Assembly (NCBI GenBank): GCA_016178785.1 | Contig: JACOSO010000032.1 | Location: 78,107-142,106 of the forward strand | DNA from: Bacteroidota bacterium | Lineage (GTDB): Bacteria; Bacteroidota; Bacteroidia; Cytophagales; Cyclobacteriaceae | DNA: 64,000 bases | Direction: 5' to 3' | Shown: piece after piece, positions 55,836-63,862 of the stretch | Layout of the letters: each line of letters begins with the position of its first letter | Numbering within the stretch: position 1 is the first letter of the stretch | Position numbers and translations under genes: made by a program | Notes under the pieces: model-generated | Told to the model about the DNA's origin: nothing | Database searches by the model: none | The model's input: the letters and a program-made list of their open reading frames with translations, nothing else

Positions 55836-56249
55836 ATGAAACTCACTTTTAAAAGCATTGGAGCAGTGTTTGCCGGGCTTGTTGCAATTTTTGTTTTGTC
55901 TAGCGCAACAGATTTTGTGCTGGAGGCAACCGGTGTTTATCCCCCATTGGATGAACAGCTTAAATATGGATTTAACACCCCATGGATGATTTCTCTTGCT
56001 ATAATTTATCGCAGCATTTATTCGATCGCAGGCTGCTACCTGGCCGCATCGCTAGCTCCATCGCGACCAATGCGTCACGCCATGATACTAGGAGGTGTTG
56101 GATTCGCAATAAGTATCCTCGGTACCATAATAATGTGGGATAAATCTCCCGCATGGTATCCAATTTCCCTTGTCATACTTGCTCTGCCATGTGCATGGTT
56201 TGGCGGTAAACTGAAAAGCAAGATGATACTTAAGAACTCCGCGGTCTGA
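55836..56249 (+). CDS. small membrane protein of unknown function
   Basis: 137 residues from ATG 55836 (MKLTFKSIGAVFAGLVAIFVL); the frame opens at 55698. It has about four hydrophobic segments (6-25, 50-70, 75-100, 105-120) and the charged C-terminus KLKSKMILKNSAV. No Pfam family is recognised. It lies between REP-like hairpins on both sides and upstream of the second sigma-factor cluster. Confidence 0.65.
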   Translation: MKLTFKSIGAVFAGLVAIFVLSSATDFVLEATGVYPPLDEQLKYGFNTPWMISLAIIYRSIYSIAGCYLAASLAPSRPMRHAMILGGVGFAISILGTIIMWDKSPAWYPISLVILALPCAWFGGKLKSKMILKNSAV

Positions 56250-56288
56250 ACTTTATTTGGACAAGAATAATCAAATCAGTAGGATACA

Positions 56289-56322
56289 ATAGCGGAGTCT
56301 AGCCATCGGGATTCCGCTATTT
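56289..56322 (+). terminator. REP-like hairpin downstream of the small membrane protein
   Basis: AATAGCGGA / TCCGCTATT form the outer stem around GTCTAGCCATCGGGAT. Same GAGTCT...TCGGGA core as the REP family; only a short T run follows. Confidence 0.6.
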
Positions 56323-56469
56323 GTTGATGCTACTTAATGCTAAAATCTTCACTTCTCGGTATCAGTAATCCTCTCTTCGACCGCAAAGATTGCTACTGCA
56401 AACGGCCACTCTAAAATTCTTTAACTTGCCGTAACATCTTTCCACAAGTGGCGTCTTGCCTTTGATACG

Positions 56470-56979
56470 ATGAACCTCGAAGACTTTGAAACCCGGGTGC
56501 TGCCCGCCAAAAACAAGCTTTTTCGCTTTGCCCTGCGCTTGCTCGGCAGCAGTGAAGAAGCCAAAGACGTTGTTCAAGAGACGATGATCAAAGTCTGGAA
56601 CGGGCGCGATATGGCCGAAGTACAAAATATGGAGGCCTGGTGCATGCGTATTACCAAAAACCTGTCGCTCGATAAGTTAAGGAGCAGGCAGCGCAAATCG
56701 ACCGGGTCCATTGATGTTCGATTTGACATGGTACACGAGAGTTTGTCGCCTCACGAAAAAACTGAAATTCAGGAAAGCATGAAACGGATTGATGAACTGA
56801 TGGCCGCCCTGCCCGACAAGCAACGACAAGTAATGCACTTGCGCGATATCGAGGGCTACAGCTATAACGAAATTTGCGAAGTATTGGAACTGGACATGAA
56901 CCAGGTGAAAGTGAATTTGTTTCGCGCCAGAAATTCTGTGCGCGAAAAATTAATTAAACTGAATGCGTATGGACTCTAA
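56470..56979 (+). CDS. ECF-family RNA polymerase sigma factor
   Basis: 169 residues with region 2 (PAKNKLFRFALRLLGSSEEAKDVVQETMIKVWNG ... EAWCMRITKNLSLDKLRS) and region 4 (LPDKQRQVMHLRDIEGYSYNEICEVLELDMNQVKVNLFRARNSVREKL). The next gene begins 11 bp before its stop, indicating tight coupling. It probably drives the following DUF4252 genes. It is a distinct paralogue of the sigma at 21532. Confidence 0.92.
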   Translation: MNLEDFETRVLPAKNKLFRFALRLLGSSEEAKDVVQETMIKVWNGRDMAEVQNMEAWCMRITKNLSLDKLRSRQRKSTGSIDVRFDMVHESLSPHEKTEIQESMKRIDELMAALPDKQRQVMHLRDIEGYSYNEICEVLELDMNQVKVNLFRARNSVREKLIKLNAYGL

Positions 56980-57505
56980 ACATATTGAAGCCCTTCTCGA
57001 AAAATACTGGAATGCCGAAACAACACTCGACCAGGAGCAAGAGCTGCGCGAATTTTTTCAGGGCAGCCATGTTCCTGAAAACCTAAACGAGGCTGCGATG
57101 CTTTTCCGATATTTTGAAACGGAGAAAGCGAAGAAGCTGAATGAAAATTTTGATGCGGCTGTAACAAACAAAATTCGGCAGCGTCAAGGTGGAAAGATTG
57201 TTTCGATGACGAATTGGTTTCGAGTAGCGAGGGTGGCCGCGGGAATAGTAGTAGTAGTGGCGGCAGTTTATCTGATCGGCCAAAATGTGCGAAGGAATTC
57301 GACCAAAGAAATAGCCGACACGGAAAGTGACCCGAAGCTGGCATTTGAGGAAACCAAAAAAGCATTGTTGATGATCTCGAAAAACTTTCACAAGGCCCAA
57401 CGCGAAGCAAGCATGATCAACTTGCTGAACGAAGCGGAACAAACAATCCAGCGCAAGCCAAGTGAAAAGGAAAAAGAACAAACAGAAAAAAAGGTAAACA
57501 TTTAA
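56969..57505 (+). CDS. single-pass membrane protein, probable anti-sigma factor
   Basis: 178 residues from ATG 56969 (MDSKHIEALLEKYWNAETTLDQEQELREFF); an ATG at 56963 is in frame. The N-terminal ~50 residues are helical, then NWFRVARVAAGIVVVVAAVYLIG is a membrane helix, and the C-terminal half is charged and coiled-coil-like. It lacks the HxxxCxxC zinc finger of classical anti-sigmas, but overlap with the sigma gene and topology suggest an equivalent role. The class is common before DUF4252 genes in Bacteroidota. Confidence 0.65.
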   Translation: MDSKHIEALLEKYWNAETTLDQEQELREFFQGSHVPENLNEAAMLFRYFETEKAKKLNENFDAAVTNKIRQRQGGKIVSMTNWFRVARVAAGIVVVVAAVYLIGQNVRRNSTKEIADTESDPKLAFEETKKALLMISKNFHKAQREASMINLLNEAEQTIQRKPSEKEKEQTEKKVNI

Positions 57506-57566
57506 AAAAACAATCACCCTCTCCTCTGGAGAGGGCAGGGTGAGGCAAAAAACAAAACAAAAAGCT

Positions 57567-58094
57567 ATGAAAAAGTTAATGATTGGAGCAGTGATGATGG
57601 TGTTGTCAGTAGCAGCCAGTGCACAAGGTGAAGCGATATCGAAGTTCATCGCCAAGTATCAGGACGATGAAACATTCACACAAGTGAAAGTGAGCCAAAA
57701 AATGTTCGGGCTCTTTACCAACATGGACGTAGAGAAACCAGAAGACAAGCAAATACTTGATGCGATAAGCAAAATTCAAGGCCTGCGTGTATTGGCAAAA
57801 CATGAGACCCGCGACTCACGCGCGTTGTATAAAGAAGCACTCACAGCAATACCCTCTGGTTCCTACGAGGAATTGATGAGCGTGCGCGACAAAGACAAAG
57901 ACATGAAATTCTACATCAAAGAAATCAGCGCAGGAAAAATCGGTGAGTTGGTGATGGTGATGGGAGGGAATGACGAATTCATGTTACTGAGCCTGTTTGG
58001 TGAAATTGATCTGAAAAAAATCTCAAGCATTGGCAAGAAGATGAATATCGAAGGCTTGGAAAAACTGGAGAAGCTTAAGGATAAGAAGAATTAA
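57567..58094 (+). CDS. DUF4252 family secreted protein
   Basis: 175 residues from ATG 57567. Signal peptide MKKLMIGAVMMVLSVAASAQ, then SKFIAKYQDDETFTQVKVSQKMFGLFTNMDVEK and the long mixed helix/strand domain typical of DUF4252. Such proteins are predicted periplasmic or lipoprotein-like in Bacteroidota and often sit next to ECF sigma genes. Function is unknown. A second member follows, so this is a tandem family. Confidence 0.85.
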   Translation: MKKLMIGAVMMVLSVAASAQGEAISKFIAKYQDDETFTQVKVSQKMFGLFTNMDVEKPEDKQILDAISKIQGLRVLAKHETRDSRALYKEALTAIPSGSYEELMSVRDKDKDMKFYIKEISAGKIGELVMVMGGNDEFMLLSLFGEIDLKKISSIGKKMNIEGLEKLEKLKDKKN

Positions 58095-58097
58095 TAT

Positions 58098-58170
58098 AGT
58101 TTACAGGTTTCAGGTTTCCAGTTAAATAAAACCGAAACGGAGACCGGTAACCTGCAACTGGTAACTGGCC
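58098..58170. repeat. short palindromic CAGGTTTCAG/CTGG-type repeat
   Basis: CAGGTTTCAGGTTTCCAGTT is followed, after about 25 bp, by GGTAACCTGCAACTGGTAACTGG, an imperfect complement. It lies between two DUF4252-like genes and has no clear T-tract. Confidence 0.4.
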
Positions 58171-58190
58171 TAATGAATAAAGACATGTCT

Positions 58191-58745
58191 ATGAAAATCT
58201 ATCTTTTCTTAACTCTCCTGCTTCTTAGCAAAATTTCGTTTGCACAGTCAAACACTACAAATGAGCTTGACAAAAAATACGAAGGCCTCTCGCTCTATTT
58301 TTATAAGAACACATTGAAAATGTTCAATCAAAATGACAACAAAGAATTTGATGAACTGATCAAAGACATTGAGAAAATGAAATTCTTGATGATTGATAAA
58401 GCAAAGAGTGCATTTGCTGCGGCAGATTACAAAAAATTATTGAACGGCTATCAGGGCGAGAAATACGAAGAGATGATGACCAGCCGGTACAAAGGAAAAA
58501 ATCTGGATGTGTACATCAGGCAAGCCGATGGTCGAGTAAAAGGTACCGTGATCCTGGTAAACGATTCCTCAAGTTTGTATGTGCTTGATATTTTGGGAAG
58601 AGTCGCCCTTGATAAAGCATCAACTCTTTTTAAAACCCTGGATGAAAGTACTGACCTCGGAAAACGAATAAAAGATTTCGCAAGCGGTGATGAGAAAAAA
58701 AGCAAGAATAAGGACAAAAAGGAACACGGCATCAAGGTTGATTAA
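58191..58745 (+). CDS. second secreted DUF4252-like protein
   Basis: 184 residues from ATG 58191 (MKIYLFLTLLLLSKISFAQ); the frame opens at 58173. The signal peptide is followed by a domain of the same size and layout as the neighbour (KLLNGYQGEKYEEMMTSRYKGKNLDVYIRQADG matches ...YEELMSVRDKDKDMKFYIKEISAG). It ends in a Lys-rich tail. It probably arose by tandem duplication and divergence. Function is unknown. Confidence 0.7.
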   Translation: MKIYLFLTLLLLSKISFAQSNTTNELDKKYEGLSLYFYKNTLKMFNQNDNKEFDELIKDIEKMKFLMIDKAKSAFAAADYKKLLNGYQGEKYEEMMTSRYKGKNLDVYIRQADGRVKGTVILVNDSSSLYVLDILGRVALDKASTLFKTLDESTDLGKRIKDFASGDEKKSKNKDKKEHGIKVD

Positions 58746-58764
58746 ACATTAAAATATTTTTCGC

Positions 58765-59670
58765 TTGGAAACAGTTCTATCTACCAATAAGCTCACCAAA
58801 AATTTTGGAAGACTTTGTGCAGTAAATCGCCTCGACCTTGAAGTGAAGCGAGGCCAGGTGTTTGGCATGCTTGGCCCTAATGGCAGTGGCAAGACTACAA
58901 CACTCGGTATGTTGATGGGCGTGACTAATCCTACTTCGGGAAGTTTTACCTGGTTTGGTGAACCTGCTACTCACCTGACCAGAAAAAAAATCGGGGCTGT
59001 ACTTGAGCACCCAATCTTCTATCCTTATCTGAGCGGACAAAAAAACCTCGAGCTCAATGCGATGGTAAAAGGAGCAGACCCAGCGAACATTGCTAAAGTT
59101 TTAGAGGTAGTTGAACTCAGCGGCCGCAAGGATGATAAATACAAAACGTATTCACTCGGTATGAAGCAACGCCTTGCAATTGCATCAGCGCTGGTGAGTG
59201 ATCCGATCATCCTGATTTTGGATGAACCTACCAATGGCCTTGACCCGATGGGGATTGCGGAGATCCGCGAGATCATCAAGCGTATTGCTGCCGATGGCAA
59301 GACCATTATTCTTGCAAGTCATTTACTTGATGAGGTGCAAAAAGTCTGTACCCATTTTGCTGTTTTACGAAAGGGGACTTTAGTACATAGTGGCCCAGTG
59401 GATGATGTGGGCAAAGGCGAAGAGGTAGTAGAGGTGGTTGCCTACCACGATGATCTCGTTCACATTCTGCATGAATTCCGTGGAGCTCTTTCTGTAAAAC
59501 AGGAGAATGGAAAATTCAATGTGCGCATGCGCGAAGATTTTCACAGTGTTGATCTGAACAAATTCCTCTTCGAAAAAGGTATCGTGGCTTCGCACATCAT
59601 CACACAGAAGAAGAGTCTCGAAAAACAGTTCCTGGAAATACTTCAAGAGATTCAGGAAACAAAAAGTTAG
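58765..59670 (+). CDS. ABC transporter ATP-binding protein
   Basis: 302 residues starting with TTG (no near ATG in frame). Walker A is GPNGSGKTT (about 37-45), the signature is YSLGMKQRL, Walker B is ILILDEPTNGLD and H-loop LASHLLDEVQ. It is a CcmA/NatA-type exporter ATPase with a long C-terminal domain (AVLRKGTLVHSG ... ). It pairs with the permease at 59711, after a 40-bp gap holding an AT repeat. The substrate is unknown. Confidence 0.92.
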   Translation: METVLSTNKLTKNFGRLCAVNRLDLEVKRGQVFGMLGPNGSGKTTTLGMLMGVTNPTSGSFTWFGEPATHLTRKKIGAVLEHPIFYPYLSGQKNLELNAMVKGADPANIAKVLEVVELSGRKDDKYKTYSLGMKQRLAIASALVSDPIILILDEPTNGLDPMGIAEIREIIKRIAADGKTIILASHLLDEVQKVCTHFAVLRKGTLVHSGPVDDVGKGEEVVEVVAYHDDLVHILHEFRGALSVKQENGKFNVRMREDFHSVDLNKFLFEKGIVASHIITQKKSLEKQFLEILQEIQETKS

Positions 59671-59703
59671 AAATTTTGAATTTGAAATTCGGAACTTTTG
59701 AAT
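59670..59703. repeat. AT-rich repeat between the ABC ATPase and permease genes
   Basis: AAATTTTGAATTTGAAATTCGG, the same AT-rich style as 12422, 38189 and 63359. Confidence 0.45.
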
Positions 59704-59710
59704 AACCGTT

Positions 59711-60514
59711 ATGCTGCACCTACTTAAAATTGACCTGAAGAAAATGACAAACTACCGCACGTTTTGGGTAGTGTGTGGTTTGTATTTTGTGACGCTCGCG
59801 TTTACCACTGCCAGCGGCATGGAGTTTTTAAAATGGCTCGCTTCGTTTGTGGAAGGCTTCGGGCAAAAAATTAACATCAACCGAATACCTCTTTATCATT
59901 TCCCTGACGTGTGGCAGAATTTGATTTGGATTAGTGGATTATTCAAGATTGTTCTTTCTATTATGGTAGTGATTTCGATTACGAACGAATATCAGTATCG
60001 CACCATCCGCCAGAATATTATTGATGGCATGAGCCGTTGGGAGTTTTTGCTTTCAAAAATTCTCACCAATGTTTTGTTAAGCCTGATGAGCGTTGCCATG
60101 ATTTTTTTAATCGGGTTGATTACAGGTATGATCTATTCACCGGAAATCATTTTGGCCGATGTATTCACTGATCTTGAATTCTTTCCCGCATACTTTTTAG
60201 AAATCTTTGCGTTTCTCTCGTACGCATTGATGTTGGGCATTTTAGTGCAGCGTTCCGGACTAACGATCATTTTGTTGCTGCTCTCACATATGATTGAGGC
60301 CATCATCAAAGTAAACCTGCCTGACCAGGTGGGTTGGCTGAAACAGTTCTTCCCTATGCAATCAATTACCAATTTAGTTTCCCTGCCTTTTGCCAGATAC
60401 GCGCTGCAAGAAATTCAGGATTATGTTGCGGTTGGTGCAGTGGCCATAGCGGCAACGTGGGCCTTCCTTTTCAACTATTTTGCCTATATGAGGTTGACGA
60501 AGTCTGATATCTAG
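59711..60514 (+). CDS. ABC-2 type transporter permease
   Basis: 267 residues with six predicted membrane segments, from RTFWVVCGLYFVTLAFTTASG to VAIAATWAFLFNYFAYM. The Glu-rich loop ISITNEYQYRTIRQNIIDGMSRWEFLLSKI is typical of ABC-2/NatB-like permeases. It forms the membrane part of the exporter with the upstream ATPase. The substrate is unknown. Confidence 0.88.
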   Translation: MLHLLKIDLKKMTNYRTFWVVCGLYFVTLAFTTASGMEFLKWLASFVEGFGQKININRIPLYHFPDVWQNLIWISGLFKIVLSIMVVISITNEYQYRTIRQNIIDGMSRWEFLLSKILTNVLLSLMSVAMIFLIGLITGMIYSPEIILADVFTDLEFFPAYFLEIFAFLSYALMLGILVQRSGLTIILLLLSHMIEAIIKVNLPDQVGWLKQFFPMQSITNLVSLPFARYALQEIQDYVAVGAVAIAATWAFLFNYFAYMRLTKSDI

Positions 60515-60552
60515 TAGTTGCTTTCCTTACAAGGATTGTTTTTCTTGCGCGG

Positions 60553-61083
60553 ATGTTTCAGCATCCGTTATTCAAAATTCCTTTTCGTTATGGCCTGATT
60601 GGCGGTGTGCTCGGCTGCATGGTGATTGCTTCTTTATATTATATGGGACGCCATCCATTTTTGCTTCCTGTGATTTTTGATTTTCGAATAGTTATTTTCT
60701 CAGTCTTTATTTTTCTCTGCCTGAAAGAAGTGCGAGACTACTACCAGGAAGGAAATTTATTTTTTTGGCAGGGTATGATTGGCGGTTACGTATTCATCGG
60801 TACCTCTGCAGTAATTGGTTCTATATTCACCTGGTTCATTGCCAGGTGGGATTCTAATTTCCTTCCTTCTTATATATCGAGACTGCAGCAGCAAATGACC
60901 GGTTTTCAAAAGCAGATCGAAGAAAGTGTGGGTGCTGAAGCTTATCAACAACAACTGGCGAAATTGCCCGGCACTTCGGCTCTGGATCTGGCGGGCGACT
61001 ACTTTTTGAAAAGTTTGATTATCGGTCTATTTTTGACAATCATAATCTCAGTTATCCTCAGAAAACAAACTCAAACCCAATAA
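60553..61083 (+). CDS. DUF4199 family membrane protein (first copy)
   Basis: 176 residues with four membrane segments (RYGLIGGVLGCMVIASLYYMG; IVIFSVFIFLCLKEVRDYYQEGNLFFWQGMIGGYVFIGTSAVIGSIFTWF; FLKSLIIGLFLTIIISVIL). LKEVRDYYQEGNL-FFWQG is the family's conserved region, the remainder being variable. Function is unknown. It has a 3-bp spacing to its paralogue downstream. Confidence 0.8.
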   Translation: MFQHPLFKIPFRYGLIGGVLGCMVIASLYYMGRHPFLLPVIFDFRIVIFSVFIFLCLKEVRDYYQEGNLFFWQGMIGGYVFIGTSAVIGSIFTWFIARWDSNFLPSYISRLQQQMTGFQKQIEESVGAEAYQQQLAKLPGTSALDLAGDYFLKSLIIGLFLTIIISVILRKQTQTQ

Positions 61084-61086
61084 TTT

Positions 61087-61623
61087 ATGGAAGAAACTAC
61101 AACACCCGCAGTAACTACGAGATCAGCTGGCATTCGTTATGGATTGATCTTGGCAGTGGTATCAATTGCTTATTTCCTTATTTTCAATATGCTTGGAGTT
61201 GACGTATCGCAGGGCCCGGGCAGTTGGGGAAGGTTAGTTTATTGTGCTGCACTTATTTTCCTGGCGCACAAATATTTCAAAGACAATGGCTCCGGCTTTA
61301 TGTCCTTTGGCGAGGGTTTTGGTATTTCATTTTGGATGGCTTTGATTTCGTCAGTTATATCGAGTGTCTTTACCTATATATATGTAACATTTATCGACAC
61401 TGGATTTATTCAGCAGATGATGGATCGCACCCGTGAGGCAATGGAAGAAAAAGGCAGCATGTCGGAAGATCAGATTGACCAAGCAATGAATATCACTGCT
61501 AAATTTATGACACCGGGCATGCTGCTTGTTTTCGGAGTTATTTTCGGGATTATCATAATTTCTATTGTTGGTCTGGTAGTCACTATTTTCACACAGAAGA
61601 AAAACCCGGAGCCTTTCGTCTAA
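61087..61623 (+). CDS. DUF4199 family membrane protein (second copy)
   Basis: 178 residues with four membrane segments (RYGLILAVVSIAYFLIFNML; LVYCAALIFLAHKYFKDNGSGFMSFGEGFGISFWMALISSVISSVFTYIYV; LLVFGVIFGIIIISIVGLVVTIF). It shares the HKYFKDNGSGFMSFGEGF region with DUF4199 proteins. It begins 3 bp after the first copy and lies 12 bp before the glycosyltransferase, so all three are probably co-transcribed. Confidence 0.82.
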   Translation: MEETTTPAVTTRSAGIRYGLILAVVSIAYFLIFNMLGVDVSQGPGSWGRLVYCAALIFLAHKYFKDNGSGFMSFGEGFGISFWMALISSVISSVFTYIYVTFIDTGFIQQMMDRTREAMEEKGSMSEDQIDQAMNITAKFMTPGMLLVFGVIFGIIIISIVGLVVTIFTQKKNPEPFV

Positions 61624-61635
61624 ATTTTTGATACG

Positions 61636-62589
61636 TTGAATATTTCTCTCATTATTCCCGCCAAGGACGAAGAGCAATCGATACCCGAACTTACGCATTG
61701 GATAAGCCGTGTGATGCAAATTCACGGCTTTTCATATGAAGTTATTTTTATTGATGACGGAAGTGAAGATGGTACGTGGGAACAGATCATAAAGGCGAGT
61801 GCAGCGAATCCCTCCATCAAAGGACTGAAATTCAATCGCAACTTTGGAAAGTCGGCAGCTCTGCACATTGGCTTTAAGGCGGCTCACGGTGAAGTAGTAA
61901 TCACCATGGATGCCGATTTGCAAGACAGCCCGGATGAAATACCTGAACTCTACAAGCTGATCAAGGAACAGAAATTTCAGTTGGTAAGCGGCTGGAAGAA
62001 AAAACGTCATGACCCGATTTCAAAAACGTTGCCTTCGAAATTTTTTAATGCTGTTACCCGCAGAATTTCAGGAATTAAACTTCATGATTTCAATTGCGGG
62101 CTGAAAGCATACGATTTAGAGGTGGTGAAAAACATCACCGTGTATGGCGAGATGCATCGTTACATCCCTGTATTAGCTAAGTGGGCGGGCTTTACTAAGA
62201 TTACAGAGAAAGTTGTGGAACACCGCGAGCGGAAATATGGTCACAGCAAATTTGGATGGGAGCGATTTGTGCGCGGCTTCCTCGATTTGCTTACCATCAC
62301 ATTTGTAGGACGATTTGCTAAACGGCCAATGCATTTTTTTGGAGGGTGGGGAATGATTTCGTTTTTATTGGGTTTTGCCTTCACCATAAAAATCCTTTGG
62401 GACAAACTTGATTCGGTTTTCATCTCAAAAATTCCACTTAAACGTGAAGTAACAGAACAACCGATTTTTTACCTGGCATTAGTTGCCCTCGTGATCGGAG
62501 TTCAACTTTTCCTAGCTGGTTTTTTGGCCGAATTACTCGCAAGGCAATCTGTGTCGAAGAGGGATTATTTGGTGATCGACAAAGTGTGA
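61636..62589 (+). CDS. family 2 glycosyltransferase (DPMS/ArnC-like)
   Basis: 317 residues starting with TTG, since no ATG precedes NISLIIPAKDEEQS. The GT-A core has IFIDDGSEDGTWEQI, GLKFNRNFGKSAALHIGF, MDADLQDSPDEI and the catalytic DFNCGLKAYD with WERFVRGFLDLLTITF. Two C-terminal membrane helices follow. Such enzymes transfer a sugar to a polyprenyl phosphate, for use in glycan or lipid modification. It is coupled to the DUF4199 genes, so a role at the envelope is likely. Confidence 0.9.
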   Translation: MNISLIIPAKDEEQSIPELTHWISRVMQIHGFSYEVIFIDDGSEDGTWEQIIKASAANPSIKGLKFNRNFGKSAALHIGFKAAHGEVVITMDADLQDSPDEIPELYKLIKEQKFQLVSGWKKKRHDPISKTLPSKFFNAVTRRISGIKLHDFNCGLKAYDLEVVKNITVYGEMHRYIPVLAKWAGFTKITEKVVEHRERKYGHSKFGWERFVRGFLDLLTITFVGRFAKRPMHFFGGWGMISFLLGFAFTIKILWDKLDSVFISKIPLKREVTEQPIFYLALVALVIGVQLFLAGFLAELLARQSVSKRDYLVIDKV

Positions 62590-62620
62590 TAAAGAAAATA
62601 AGGAGCGAATCGTCTCGGAA

Positions 62621-63109
62621 CTATTTTTTATCTGATTCTTTCTCAAAAGTAATGCCGTGCTTTTTACATTTCTCATCTAAATCTTTTTTCCATAAAGCGA
62701 TGAGGTTTCTTGCTTGATCAAGATCATTATTGGCTTGCCTGATCACTTCGGCATCTTGCTTTTCAATGGCGAGGCAAATCAATTTGAAGGCCTCCATCTG
62801 GTCGCCCGCTGCTTTCACGTATTCGGCATGCATGGTGTTAATCTCTTCAGTGGCAGGATGAATTGCCGTTAGCTTTGTAGAAAACTCTTCATACTTGGGA
62901 AGTACTGTCTGCTTGATGGTATAGTACATGATTGAATCACTGGTGTAGTTGTCTCCTGAAATGCTTTCGTATGCAGCAATTGCTTCCCTTTCAAGTGCTG
63001 AAACTTTAGGAAGTTCGGTGTTGATGTAGTTCAGCAAATCTTTTTGAACCTGATCTGAGGAACAGGCAACCAATGCCAGAATAAAAATGAATGATTTTAA
63101 GTTTTTCAT
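62621..63109 (-). CDS. small lipoprotein of unknown function
   Basis: 162 residues. Signal peptide 1-16 with lipobox LVAC, then a wholly helical, charged domain (LNYINTELPKVSALEREAIAAYESISG ... DEKCKKHGITFEKESDKK). No family is recognised. It is convergent with the glycosyltransferase, about 31 bp apart, and divergent from tmRNA. Confidence 0.7.
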   Translation of the reverse strand: MKNLKSFIFILALVACSSDQVQKDLLNYINTELPKVSALEREAIAAYESISGDNYTSDSIMYYTIKQTVLPKYEEFSTKLTAIHPATEEINTMHAEYVKAAGDQMEAFKLICLAIEKQDAEVIRQANNDLDQARNLIALWKKDLDEKCKKHGITFEKESDKK

Positions 63110-63296
63110 GGTTTTTAGTTTGGGTTGTCTAAGTTAAAAATTTAAAGTTGAATTGACTGAGAATCTGTTGTGAGGTAAAACGGAACTAAAATTGAGTTAC
63201 TTTTGTCACCCGATTGTGTTCTTTGAATTTTTGCGGCAGGGATAGAAGCGAAAAGCCCGAAGTGCGTGTGCAAATGCGCGGACGGACTTGTAGCGG

Positions 63297-63342
63297 ACCT
63301 GCCTACCGGCAGGCAGGTAGCCCGGTGGTGCGCCTCGCACCA
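63297..63342. repeat. GC-rich palindromes upstream of ssrA
   Basis: ACCTGCCT-ACCGGC-AGGCAGGT at 63297-63318 and TGGTGCG-CCT-CGCACCA at 63326-63342 are two perfect stems in a GC-rich island within an AT-rich gap (63110-63436). No gene is seen in this gap. Confidence 0.75.
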
Positions 63343-63358
63343 GCCGCCCACTCGCATT

Positions 63359-63424
63359 TCAAATTCAAGATTTCAAATTCCAAATTGATGGAGTTCAATT
63401 TTTAATCTTGAATCTGAAATTTTG
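63359..63424. repeat. AT-rich inverted repeat directly upstream of ssrA
   Basis: ATTCAAGATT at 63363-63372 matches AATCTTGAAT at 63404-63413, with partial pairing beyond. It ends about 12 bp before the tmRNA. Confidence 0.6.
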
Positions 63425-63436
63425 AATGTGAAAACT

Positions 63437-63829
63437 GGGGCTGACCGGTTTTGACAGGATGCGCGGGGGTGTATGCCAGCATGCAAGCTCATGAGGGTAG
63501 AGCTTTGAACACTGCTCTCAAACCAATAAGTGGCGAGAATACTTACGCCATGGCTGCTTAATCTGACCTAAGGTTAGACAAGCTTATTCACTGATAAGAT
63601 CGGTGGAAGCCATCATCGCCCACACTTCTGTTTAGCGGGTGTGGATCAGCGGTGTCGACAGCATAAACTGGGCCTCGCTGTGTTGCGCAGCGATGTTGAG
63701 ATAATAGCAACTACGGAATCTCTTAGGCTGTTGACCGCCTTGTGGTTCCCGACAAATGAAAATCAACTAAGCATGTAGAACGTACACGTTCGTCTTCTCT
63801 GGACCAGGGTTCGATTCCCTGCAGCTCCA
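63437..63829 (+). ncRNA. ssrA: transfer-messenger RNA (tmRNA)
   Basis: GGGGCTG at the 5' end pairs with CAGCTCC at the 3' end to form the tRNA-like acceptor (393 nt total), with T-arm GGACCAGGGTTCGATTCCCTG at the 3' side. The internal reading frame at 63532-63561 encodes GENTYAMAA followed by TAA, which is the proteolysis tag for stalled ribosomes. Pseudoknot stems fill the rest. CCA is not encoded (CTCCA then CAAAA), so it is added afterwards. A strong terminator follows. Confidence 0.97.
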
Positions 63830-63830
63830 C

Positions 63831-63862
63831 AAAAGCCCTTTTTTTAAAGGGCTTTTGTTTTT
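63831..63862 (+). terminator. intrinsic terminator of ssrA
   Basis: AAAAGCCCTTT and AAAGGGCTTTT form an 11-bp stem with TTTT loop, followed by GTTTTT. The group II intron begins right after it. Confidence 0.9.
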
